DNA of 64,000 bases from Kitasatospora mediocidica KCTC 9733 (GTDB lineage Bacteria; Actinomycetota; Actinomycetes; Streptomycetales; Streptomycetaceae), in contig NZ_JQLN01000006.1 in NCBI RefSeq assembly GCF_000744225.1, forward strand, positions 186,001 through 250,000, in the 5' to 3' direction. Every line of letters starts with the position of its first letter. Position 1 is the stretch's first letter. Below the pieces are notes generated by a model. It was not told the origin of the DNA. It saw only the letters and a list, made by a program, of their open reading frames with translations, and did not search any database. Below are positions 33,039 through 40,969 of this stretch, piece by piece. The position numbers and the translations under genes are program-made.

Positions 33039-34331
33039 CTACTGGCCGAGCAGTTGGTTCGCCCTGCTGACGGCGTTGTCCAGGGCCTGCTTGGCCGACT
33101 CCTTTCCGGTCATCGCGAGGGCGACCTGCTGGTTCAGGAAGGTGTTCATGGCGTCGGTCCACACCGGCGGCGTGAAGATCACGGCCTTCTGCATGTCCTG
33201 GTAGGCGATCACCGAGGCGTCGCCCTGCGCGGTGCCGTCGCTCTTGCTGTAGGCCGGGTCGTTCGCCGAGGCGGCGCTGCCGGGCAGGAAGCCCGGGGCC
33301 AGCTTGATGAAGGCCTTCTGGTTGGCGTCGTCGGTGACGAACCTGCCGAAGGCCAGCGCGAGCGGCAGGTTCTTGCTCTTGGCCGCCACCGAGATGCCCT
33401 GCACGTAGAGCGGGGGCGTGTCGAGCGCGGGGGACGGGACGATCTGCGGGGCCAGCGTCGGGTTGCTCTGCGTGGTGCTCTGGATGTAGTTGCCGCCGCC
33501 GGTGGTCCAGGCCACCTCCTGCTTGGTGAAGAGCGCCGAGTTGCCCTCGTAGGTGCTGGTGAGCACGTTGGACGGCAGGTAGCCGGCCGCGTAGGCGGCG
33601 GTGTACTTGTCCAGCATGGCGGCGGCGGGCGCGCTGCTGAAGTCGAACTTCTTGCCGTCCGGGGTCATCAGCGGCGTACCGGAGTTGACGATGTCGGAGA
33701 GCCCGGGCGGGCGGCTCATCAGGTAGTCCTTGCCGCCCGAGGCGTCGTGCATGACCTTGGCCTGGGCGACCAGCTCGTCGAAGGTCTTCGGCAGCTTGGC
33801 CGGGTCCAGCCCGTCGCGCTGCAGCATGGCCTTGTTCCAGAAGCTGACGTCGGTGCCCAGGTACCAGGGGAAGGCGAAGCCGTCGCCGCCGAGGTCGGGA
33901 TAGGTGTACGCGGCCACGCCGCTGTGCACGTAGTCCTGGGCCAGCGTGGGCACGTTCTTGCTGAGGTCGAGCAGCCCGCCGACCTTGGCGACCGAGTGCG
34001 CGATGTCCTGCGGGAGGTTGATCACGTCGGGAAGGCTGTCGCTGGTGACCTGACTGCTCACCTTGTCGGCGTAGCCGTCGCCGGGCTGGTCGACCCAGTT
34101 GACCGTGGTGCCCGGGTGCTGGGTCTCGAAGTCCTTGATCAGGGCGGTGAAGTAGGGCGTGAACTTGTCGTTCTTCAGCGACCAGGTCTGGAACGTGATG
34201 GCGCCCTTCAGCGGGGCGTCGGACGCCACGGTCTGCTGGGACGAGCCGGTGCCGGCGCCGCCGACACCACAGCCGGTGAGCGAGGCTGCCGCGATCACGG
34301 CGAGGGTGAAGCCTGCTCGGGTTCTTGGCAT
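33039..34331 (-). CDS. Extracellular sugar-binding lipoprotein (ABC, CUT1)
   Basis: Membrane-anchored solute-binding protein of 430 residues. The signal peptide ends in the lipobox SLTGC with lipidated Cys21. The mature part follows the family-1 fold: ITFQTWSLKNDKFTPYFTAL, PDVINLPQDIAHSVAKVGGL, YPDLGGDGFAFPWYLGTDV and KAFIKLAPGFLPGS. It is the first gene of the mannoside operon, downstream of a consensus-like promoter and a LacI operator. It probably binds oligosaccharides released outside the cell; the sugar is inferred from the glycosidases, not from the sequence of this protein. Confidence 0.92.
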   Translation of the reverse strand: MPRTRAGFTLAVIAAASLTGCGVGGAGTGSSQQTVASDAPLKGAITFQTWSLKNDKFTPYFTALIKDFETQHPGTTVNWVDQPGDGYADKVSSQVTSDSLPDVINLPQDIAHSVAKVGGLLDLSKNVPTLAQDYVHSGVAAYTYPDLGGDGFAFPWYLGTDVSFWNKAMLQRDGLDPAKLPKTFDELVAQAKVMHDASGGKDYLMSRPPGLSDIVNSGTPLMTPDGKKFDFSSAPAAAMLDKYTAAYAAGYLPSNVLTSTYEGNSALFTKQEVAWTTGGGNYIQSTTQSNPTLAPQIVPSPALDTPPLYVQGISVAAKSKNLPLALAFGRFVTDDANQKAFIKLAPGFLPGSAASANDPAYSKSDGTAQGDASVIAYQDMQKAVIFTPPVWTDAMNTFLNQQVALAMTGKESAKQALDNAVSRANQLLGQ

Positions 34332-34413
34332 GGAGTACTCCTGGTCCTGCCCGGCCGGGGCCCTCCCGGGGTGGCGGGGAGGCGAGGGGGCGAGTTGGGG
34401 GGAAGTTCTGAAA

Positions 34414-34428
34414 CGGTTTACTAAACCG
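34414..34428. promoter_or_regulatory. LacI-type operator of the ABC/glycosidase operon
   Basis: CGGTTTACTAAACCG is a perfect palindrome (seven-base arms around one base). It lies about 13 to 27 bases after the predicted transcription start of the minus-strand operon, where a bound repressor would block elongation, and 67 bases from the lacI-family start. Confidence 0.8.
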
Positions 34429-34447
34429 GTACAGCTCCTGCCAGTGG

Positions 34448-34476
34448 ACTATGCTCCAGCTCGATAGACGTGTCAA
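34448..34476 (-). promoter_or_regulatory. Promoter of the ABC/glycosidase operon
   Basis: On the minus strand, TTGACA (34476-34471) and CATAGT (34453-34448) are separated by exactly 17 bases. This is the nearest thing to a vegetative consensus promoter in the area. The leader to the lipoprotein ATG would be about 110 bases and contains the operator. Confidence 0.75.
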
Positions 34477-34494
34477 GAGAGGAAGCACCCCACG

Positions 34495-35514
34495 ATGAGC
34501 AGGCCGACGATCGCCGACATCGCCCGTGAGGCAGGGGTGTCCAAGGGTGCGGTGTCGTTCGCTCTCAACGGGCGCCCCGGGGTCAGCGAGGAGACCCGGC
34601 AGCGGATCCTGCAGATCGCGGAGCGGATGAAGTGGCGTCCGCACAGCGCGGCGCGGGCACTGGGCGGCGCGCGCGCCGGTGCGGTCGGCCTGGTGCTGGC
34701 CCGGCCGGCCCGCACGGTCGGCGTCGAGCCGTTCTTCGCCCAGCTGCTCTCCGGTCTGCAGGCCGAGTTCTCGGTCCGCTCGACCGCGCTGCAGCTGCTG
34801 GTGGTCGAGGACACCGCCGCCGAGATCGAGGTCTACCGGCGCTGGGCCTCCGAGCACCGGGTGGACGGCTTCGTCCTGGTCGACCTCCAGGTGCGCGACC
34901 CGCGGATCGAGGTCCTGGAGGAACTCGGCATGCCCACCGTGGTGTTGGGCGGTCCTGGCCGGCACGGCAGGCTGCCCAGCGTCTGGGCCGACGACCGCGA
35001 GGCGATGCTCTCGATCGTCGAGTATCTCGCGGCGCTCGGGCACCGCAGGATCGCGCACCTGGCCGGGCTGCCGGCCTTCCAGCACACCCAGCGCCGGATC
35101 CGCGCGCTGCGCGACGCGGCCAGGCGGCTTGGCCTGAGCGAGGCACTCTCGCTGCCCACCGACTTCAGCGACGCCGAGGGGGCGGCCGCGACCCGGACCC
35201 TGCTGGCCCGCCGGGAGCGGCCGACCGCGATCATCTACGACAACGACGTGATGGCGGTGGCGGGTCTGGGGGTGGCCACCGAGATGGGCGTGGCGGTGCC
35301 CGGTGAGCTGTCGATCGTCTCCTTCGACGACTCGGTGCTGGCCCGGATCGTCCACCCGCCGCTCACCGCGCTCTCCCGGGACACCTTCCTGCTGGGCGAG
35401 CAGGTCGCCCGCGCGCTGCTCGCGGTGATCGACGATCCGGCCGCCGCCGTGGACCTCAAGACCCCCACCCCGCGCCTGACGGTCCGCGAGAGCACCGCGG
35501 TCCCGCGCGATTGA
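34495..35514 (+). CDS. LacI family transcriptional repressor
   Basis: Regulator of 339 residues. The N-terminal helix-turn-helix and hinge read PTIADIAREAGVSKGAVSFAL, then RQRILQIAERMKWRPHSAARAL. A periplasmic-binding-like sugar domain follows, with GFVLVDLQVRDPRIEVLEELG and a C-terminal SIVSFDDSVLARIVHPPLT. It is divergent from the ABC operon and followed by the GH18 and second GH38 genes. The perfect palindrome at 34414 and the operator at 35596 are likely targets. The effector is probably a mannose-containing sugar made or imported by the locus. Confidence 0.92.
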   Translation: MSRPTIADIAREAGVSKGAVSFALNGRPGVSEETRQRILQIAERMKWRPHSAARALGGARAGAVGLVLARPARTVGVEPFFAQLLSGLQAEFSVRSTALQLLVVEDTAAEIEVYRRWASEHRVDGFVLVDLQVRDPRIEVLEELGMPTVVLGGPGRHGRLPSVWADDREAMLSIVEYLAALGHRRIAHLAGLPAFQHTQRRIRALRDAARRLGLSEALSLPTDFSDAEGAAATRTLLARRERPTAIIYDNDVMAVAGLGVATEMGVAVPGELSIVSFDDSVLARIVHPPLTALSRDTFLLGEQVARALLAVIDDPAAAVDLKTPTPRLTVRESTAVPRD

Positions 35515-35583
35515 GCGCCCGAGCGCCCCGAGCCGCCAGGGAGCCGGTCGGTCCACTCCAGGGAAGGCAGCTGCGGCAAGGCA

Positions 35584-35612
35584 TTGACGGGTGAACTAAA
35601 TCGCTTTAGCGT
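35584..35612 (+). promoter_or_regulatory. Promoter with embedded LacI-type operator for the GH18 gene
   Basis: TTGACG (35584) and TAGCGT (35607) are spaced by 17 bases. The spacer and -10 contain CTAAAT-CG-CTTTAG (35596-35609), an almost perfect palindrome with the central CG typical of LacI-family operators; its TAAA core recalls the 34414 site. A repressor here would cover the promoter. Confidence 0.65.
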
Positions 35613-35686
35613 CCTGTGACACAGCGTCCGCCGATCGGCGGACGCTTCCCGCGTGACCACCACCCACACCCCCACTGGGAGGTCCC

Positions 35687-36649
35687 ATGTCGCGTCGCCT
35701 CGCCCGTGCCTGTTCGGCCCTGCTGACCGTGGGCGCACTCGCGCTCGCCGCCGGCACCGCCAACGCCCACGTGCCCGCCGACCCCACCAGGCCCGCGCCG
35801 TCCGGCTCCGCCGTGGCCCAGCACCACGGCGCCTCGGCCCACCGCGTCGTCGCCTACTACCAGACCCAGTACAGCAACGGTAGTTACGTCTCGCCGACGC
35901 CCCTGAAGGACACCGCCACCGACATCGACGTGGCCGCCTTCCACCTCAACGCCGGCAGCGGCATCACCCTCAACGACGACCCGCCGTCGGCTGCCAGGTA
36001 CACCCGGATGTGGAGCGACCTCGCCGCGCTGCAGAAGTCCGGCACCCGGGTGGAGGCGATGCTCGGCGGCGCGGCCCAGGGCAGCTACGCCGACCTGCAC
36101 AACGACTTCGCCACCTACTACCCGCAGTTGCGCGACACCCTGCGCACGTACCACTTCGACGGTGTCGATCTCGACATCGAGGAGAGTTTCTCACTCGCCG
36201 ACACCGAGCACCTGATCAACCAGCTGCGCACCGACTTCGGCAGCGGCTTCGTGATCACCCTGGCGCCCGTCGCCAGTGACCTGTCCGGCGGCTCCACTTT
36301 CTCCGGCGGCTTCAGCTACAACCAGTTGGAGCAGGACATGGGCAGCCAGGTCTCCTGGTACAACGCCCAGTTCTACTGCGGCTGGGGCGATCTGAGCAGC
36401 ACCGCCGACTACGACAGCGTGGTCGCCGCCGGTTTCGACGCCTCCCGGGTGGTGGCCGGCACCGTCACCAACGCCGCCAACTGCTCGGGTTACGTCGCGC
36501 CGACCCGGCTGAGCAGAACGCTGACCTCGCTGGTCGGCACGTACCCCGGTTTCGCCGGGGTGGCGGGGTGGGAGTACTTCAACGCCGTCCCGGTGAAGGG
36601 CACCGGCCCGGCGTCCTGGTACGCCGCCGCCAAGAAGGCGATGGGGTGA
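35687..36649 (+). CDS. Secreted glycoside hydrolase family 18 enzyme (chitinase or endo-beta-N-acetylglucosaminidase type)
   Basis: Exported enzyme of 320 residues. A Sec signal peptide ends near GTANA (residue 27). The GH18 signature is FDGVDLDIEE with the catalytic E165, preceded by VEAMLGGAAQG (the strand-3 SxGG-like region) and followed by QVSWYNAQFYCGWG and VAGWEYFNAVP. The single domain without chitin-binding modules fits either small chitinases or endo-acetylglucosaminidases of the EndoH-like type that release N-glycans; I cannot separate these by eye. The ATG has GGGAGG six bases upstream. Operator and neighbours tie it to the mannoside locus. Confidence 0.85.
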   Translation: MSRRLARACSALLTVGALALAAGTANAHVPADPTRPAPSGSAVAQHHGASAHRVVAYYQTQYSNGSYVSPTPLKDTATDIDVAAFHLNAGSGITLNDDPPSAARYTRMWSDLAALQKSGTRVEAMLGGAAQGSYADLHNDFATYYPQLRDTLRTYHFDGVDLDIEESFSLADTEHLINQLRTDFGSGFVITLAPVASDLSGGSTFSGGFSYNQLEQDMGSQVSWYNAQFYCGWGDLSSTADYDSVVAAGFDASRVVAGTVTNAANCSGYVAPTRLSRTLTSLVGTYPGFAGVAGWEYFNAVPVKGTGPASWYAAAKKAMG

Positions 36650-36691
36650 CGAGCCACCGCACCGCCGCCTGACCCCCTCGTTGCACCGCTG

Positions 36692-36723
36692 CTTCACCGC
36701 TTCACCGCTCCACCGCTTCACCG
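36692..36723. repeat. 8-base tandem repeat after the GH18 gene
   Basis: CTTCACCG is repeated four times with one change in the third unit (CTCCACCG). It lies 42 bases after the GH18 stop and before the second GH38 start. Confidence 0.6.
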
Positions 36724-36751
36724 ATCCGCCGTCCGCCAGAGAGGATCGACC

Positions 36752-39700
36752 GTGCCGGTCACCATCACCGCCGTCGAGTGCACCGACCTGTTCGTCGGCA
36801 CCGCCCACGCGCCACGCCAGGTGCTGCGGGTGGTCGTCGAGGGACCACCGACCCCGATCACCGTTCAGGGGCCGGGCGTGCGCGGCGAGGCGACCGGCAC
36901 GGGCACGGTCGAGGTGCCGTTGGAGCTCTGCGACGCCCTCCCGGGCGCCGAGATCCCGGTCACGGTCGCGGCCGGCCGGGCCCGCGCCGAGGCCGTCGTC
37001 ACGGTCGCCGAGCCCGGCTGGACCATTTACCTGGTCTCGCACTTCCACTACGACCCGGTCTGGTGGAACACCCAGGCCGCCTACACCTCGCCCTGGGAGC
37101 TGCTCTCCGGCGACGCCACCACCCGGCCGCTCTGGGAGCGCAACGGTTTCGCCCTGGTGGACGCCCACCTGGAACTGGCGATGCGCGACCCGGTCTACAA
37201 GTTCGTGCTCGCCGAAGTCGACTACCTCAAACCGTACTTCGACCAGCACCCGGAGCGCCGCGCCGACCTGCGCCGACTGCTGGAGCGCGGCCAGGTCGAG
37301 CTGGTCGGCGGAACCTACAACGAGCCGAACACCAACCTGACCGGCGCCGAGACGACGATCCGCAACATCGTCCACGGCATCGGCTACCAGCGCGACATCC
37401 TCGGCGGCGACCCGCAGACCGCCTGGCAGCTGGACGTGTTCGGCCACGACCCGCAGTTCCCGGGCTACCTGGCCGACGCCGGACTGACCGGCAGCGCCTG
37501 GGCGCGCGGCCCTTTCCACCAGTGGGGCCCGATCCAGAAGAACTTCCGGGAGGCCAAGGACGACGCCACCGTCATGCAGTTCCCCAGCGAGTTCGAGTGG
37601 ATCTCGCCCTCGGGCCGTGGCGTGCTCACCCACTACATGCCCAACCACTACTCGGCCGGCTGGTGGATGGACTCCTCCGCCGACCTGGCCACCGCCGAGG
37701 CGGCCGTCTACGAGCTGTACCGCAAGCTCAAGCCGGTCGGCGCGACCAAGAACCTGCTGCTCCCGGTCGGCACCGACTACACCCCGCCGAACAAGTGGGT
37801 CACCGAGATCCACCGCTCCTGGGCGGCCAAGTACGTCTGGCCGCGCTTCGTCTGCGCGATCCCGCGCGACTTCCTGAACGCGGTCCGCGAGGAACTCGCC
37901 GCCGACGGCCGCCGGCCCAGCCCGCAGACCCGCGACATGAACCCGGTCTACACCGGCAAGGACGTCTCGTACATCGACACCAAGCAGGCCCAACGGGCGG
38001 GCGAGGTGGCCGCGTTGGACGCGGAGAAGCTGGCCGTACTGGCCGCGTTGCAGGGCCTGGGCAGCTACCCGCAGGCGGCTCTCGACAAGGTCTGGCGCCA
38101 CCTCGCCTACGGCGCCCACCACGACGCCATCACCGGCTCGGAGTCCGACCAGGTCTACCTGGACCTGCTCGGCGGCTGGCGTGAGGCCCACGACCTGGCC
38201 GCGCAGGTGCGCGACACGGCCCTGGACGCGCTGGTCGGCCGGATCGACACCCGCGGCGAGGGCCGGGCCGTCGTCGTCACCAACACGCTCTCCTTCGAGC
38301 GCTCCGGCACCGTCGCCGTCCGCCTCCCCGCCGACCTGGCGCCCGACCTCGCGCGGGTCCGGGTCCTGGACGACACCGGCGCACCGGTGCCCTGCGCCCT
38401 CGACCGCGGCACGCTCTCCTTCCACGCCGAGGCCGTTCCCGCGCTCGGCTGGCGCACCTGGCGCGTTGTTGACGGAACGTCAGCCACCTTGTGGCAGAGC
38501 GCCGAGGGGCTGACGGCCGAGAACCGGCGCTACCGGGTCACCGCCGACCCCGCGCGCGGCGGCGGCCTCAGCAGCGTCCACGACAAGCTGCACGGACGCG
38601 AGTTGATCCGCTCCGGCCAGATCGGCAACGAGCTGCGGATGTACGAGGAGTACCCGCAGCACCCCGACTTCGGCGAGGGCCCCTGGCACCTGCTGCCCAA
38701 GGGTCCGGTGGTCGGCTCGCGCGAGGGCGCCGGTTCGGTGCGGCGCGAGGTGGGGCCGCTCGGCGAGCGGCTGGTGGTCGCCGGGACGGTCGACGGCCTG
38801 GAGTACGAGCAGACCGTCACCCTGTGGCACGGCGTCGACCGCGTCGACTGCCGAACCCGGGTGGTCGACCACGCCGGCGCCGACCGGCTGCTGCGGCTGC
38901 GCTTCCCGCTCGACCTGCCGGGCACCCTGCCGGTCAGCGAGGTCGCCGACGCCGTGGTCGGTCGCGGCTTCGCCCTGCCGGACGTGGACGTGGCCGAGGC
39001 GCCGTGGACCCTGGACAACCCCGCGAACACCTGGTTCGGCCTCAGCGCCACCGCCCGCGTCACCCTCACCGGCCCGGACGGCACGGCGCTGGGCGCCCGT
39101 GCGCTGGGGGTCGCCGAGGTGGTCGTTCCCCGGCAGGCGGACGCCGCCGACGCCCGCGACCTGGTGGTGGCCCTCGCCAGGGCCGGCGTCACGGCGACGA
39201 CCGCGAGCGCGGACGGCTCCCGCTACGGCTGGCTGGACGTCGACTCCAACCTCCCGGACTTCCGCATCGTCCTGGGAACGGCCGAAGCAAGCGCCGCAGT
39301 AGCCGAGTTGCTGGAACGGGCCGGTACCGACGCGGCCGCCGCGCTGGCCGCCCACGGCCGGGTCTGGGTCCCGGCCGAGAAGCCGCTGGCCGAGATGTGG
39401 CAGCCGAACGCCGATCTGCGCGATCTGCGCGCGCTGCCGGCCCTGCTGGTCACCGACCTTGCCGCCCTGGTCGCGGATCTCGCCGACGCCCGGATCGACG
39501 CGGTCTGCGCGGGCGCGCTGCCACTCGCCGAGCAACTCACCGATCACACCGCCGCGTTGCTCACTTACGGCCTGCCCGGCTTCGCCGTCGACCCCACCGG
39601 CGCGCTGCACCTGTCCCTGCTGCGCTCCTGCACCGGCTGGCCCTCGGGCGTCTGGATCGATCCGCCCCGGCGCACCGCGGTGGACGGCACGTCCTTCCAA

Positions 39701-40969
39701 CTCCAGCACTGGACCCATGACTTCAGCTACGCCCTGGTCTCCGGCGAGGGCGACTGGCGGAGCCTGGAACTGCCCGCGCAGGGGCAGGAGTTCAACCACG
39801 CGCTGCTGACCCGGCTGGTCCCCGCGCAGGACGGGCCGCTGCCGGCCGGCCACTCCTGGCTGCGGGTCGAGCCCGCCCGGGCGGTCCGCCTCAGCAGCCT
39901 CAAGCCGACCGGGAACCCGATGGCCGCGGGCTCTGCCGCCGCCCTCGACCCGGCCGACGGTGTCACGATCCGCCTGGTCGAGTCCACCGGCCTCGGCGGC
40001 ACGGCGCGGCTGACGGGCGAGCTGGGGCTCCGCGCCCTGCACCGGGCCGACCTGCTGGAGCGACCGCAGGAGCCGGTGGACGGCGAACTCCGTCTGGCAG
40101 GAGCCCAGGTGGCCACTTTCACCGCGCTGCCCACCGGGGCGGTGCCGAGCGAGGAGCCGCTCGGGCCGCTCGGACCGGTCCGCGAGGCCGCCCAACCCGT
40201 GCACGCCCGCTACTGGTTGCACAACCGCGGCCCCGCCCCGATGGGCTACCTGCCGGTCTCGGTGGGCGTGAGCCCAGGGCTGCTGACGGTCCGTCAGTCG
40301 GGCGCGGAGCTCGACGTCTCCGTCGTCCTCGCCTCGCACCTGCGGGACGCGGCCGTGGAAGGAACCGCCGAGGTGATCGCGCCGCAGGGCTGGCGGGTGA
40401 GCCTGCGCCGCCGCCCGTACCGCCTGGAGGCCGCCGGGCACCTGCGCTTCCCGGTCACCCTCACGCCGCCCGCCGACGCTCAGCCGGGCCTGTACTTCGT
40501 CGCGGTGCGCACCGAGTTCGACGGGCAGCAGGTCGAGGACGTGGCCACCGTCGCCGTCGGCGATCTGCCCGAGCTGCTGCCGGCCACCGGAGACCTCCCG
40601 GACGGCTGGGACCAGGCGCAGGGCACCCGCGCGGAGACCGGCCGCGACACCGGCCTGTCGGTCGAGGTCGGCGCCTCCTCCGTCCGGGTGAGGCCCGGCG
40701 GGCGGGCCCGGCTGGAGGTACTGCTCACCAACCGCACGCGCGGCGAGATCCGTGGCGAGTTGCAGACGGTCTCCCCCTGGGGCAGCTGGGAGACGATCGG
40801 CACGCCGGTCCGCGGCTTCGCCCTGGCACCGGGGGAGCGGCGGACGGTCGCCTTCGACGTGGCACCACCGCTGGACACCGACCCGGGCGGCTACTGGGCG
40901 GTCACCAAGGTCATGTGGTTCGGCCGCTGCCAGTACGCGCCGACCGTCGAACTGGTGGTCGCGCCGTGA
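36752..40969 (+). CDS. Large GH38 alpha-mannosidase with C-terminal beta domains
   Basis: Protein of 1,405 residues, well above the usual 850-1,050 of the family. A short N-terminal beta segment (1-88) precedes the catalytic barrel with SHFHYDPVWW (ligands H97, H99, D101) and the probable nucleophile D228 in WQLDVFGHDPQFPG. A later YGAHHDAITGSESDQVYLD is typical of GH38. The beta-sandwich region follows, and the last 250 residues contain an Ig-like repeat region resembling NEW3 domains. No signal peptide is visible, so it is probably cytoplasmic. The GTG start follows AGAGAGGA. It would complement the first GH38, perhaps on another linkage. Confidence 0.88.
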   Translation: MPVTITAVECTDLFVGTAHAPRQVLRVVVEGPPTPITVQGPGVRGEATGTGTVEVPLELCDALPGAEIPVTVAAGRARAEAVVTVAEPGWTIYLVSHFHYDPVWWNTQAAYTSPWELLSGDATTRPLWERNGFALVDAHLELAMRDPVYKFVLAEVDYLKPYFDQHPERRADLRRLLERGQVELVGGTYNEPNTNLTGAETTIRNIVHGIGYQRDILGGDPQTAWQLDVFGHDPQFPGYLADAGLTGSAWARGPFHQWGPIQKNFREAKDDATVMQFPSEFEWISPSGRGVLTHYMPNHYSAGWWMDSSADLATAEAAVYELYRKLKPVGATKNLLLPVGTDYTPPNKWVTEIHRSWAAKYVWPRFVCAIPRDFLNAVREELAADGRRPSPQTRDMNPVYTGKDVSYIDTKQAQRAGEVAALDAEKLAVLAALQGLGSYPQAALDKVWRHLAYGAHHDAITGSESDQVYLDLLGGWREAHDLAAQVRDTALDALVGRIDTRGEGRAVVVTNTLSFERSGTVAVRLPADLAPDLARVRVLDDTGAPVPCALDRGTLSFHAEAVPALGWRTWRVVDGTSATLWQSAEGLTAENRRYRVTADPARGGGLSSVHDKLHGRELIRSGQIGNELRMYEEYPQHPDFGEGPWHLLPKGPVVGSREGAGSVRREVGPLGERLVVAGTVDGLEYEQTVTLWHGVDRVDCRTRVVDHAGADRLLRLRFPLDLPGTLPVSEVADAVVGRGFALPDVDVAEAPWTLDNPANTWFGLSATARVTLTGPDGTALGARALGVAEVVVPRQADAADARDLVVALARAGVTATTASADGSRYGWLDVDSNLPDFRIVLGTAEASAAVAELLERAGTDAAAALAAHGRVWVPAEKPLAEMWQPNADLRDLRALPALLVTDLAALVADLADARIDAVCAGALPLAEQLTDHTAALLTYGLPGFAVDPTGALHLSLLRSCTGWPSGVWIDPPRRTAVDGTSFQLQHWTHDFSYALVSGEGDWRSLELPAQGQEFNHALLTRLVPAQDGPLPAGHSWLRVEPARAVRLSSLKPTGNPMAAGSAAALDPADGVTIRLVESTGLGGTARLTGELGLRALHRADLLERPQEPVDGELRLAGAQVATFTALPTGAVPSEEPLGPLGPVREAAQPVHARYWLHNRGPAPMGYLPVSVGVSPGLLTVRQSGAELDVSVVLASHLRDAAVEGTAEVIAPQGWRVSLRRRPYRLEAAGHLRFPVTLTPPADAQPGLYFVAVRTEFDGQQVEDVATVAVGDLPELLPATGDLPDGWDQAQGTRAETGRDTGLSVEVGASSVRVRPGGRARLEVLLTNRTRGEIRGELQTVSPWGSWETIGTPVRGFALAPGERRTVAFDVAPPLDTDPGGYWAVTKVMWFGRCQYAPTVELVVAP
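38470..38482. repeat. Dispersed TGACG-N3-CGTCA palindrome inside second GH38
   Basis: TGACGGAACGTCA encodes part of Val-Asp-Gly-Thr-Ser here. Compare 27993-28005, where the other GH38 gene also uses the palindrome for Asp-Gly-Thr-Ser. Confidence 0.5.
40284..40296. repeat. Dispersed TGACG-N3-CGTCA palindrome inside second GH38
   Basis: TGACGGTCCGTCA is identical to the intergenic copy at 15196. Here it is read in a different frame (Leu-Thr-Val-Arg-Gln), so the protein sequence does not explain its conservation. Confidence 0.5.

Noticed and set aside
32128..35556. 1,142-residue minus-strand frame running past the permease start
   Set aside because: Only the last 290 residues (from 33000) are a permease. 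The rest lies out of frame with the binding-protein gene and opposite the lacI-family gene.
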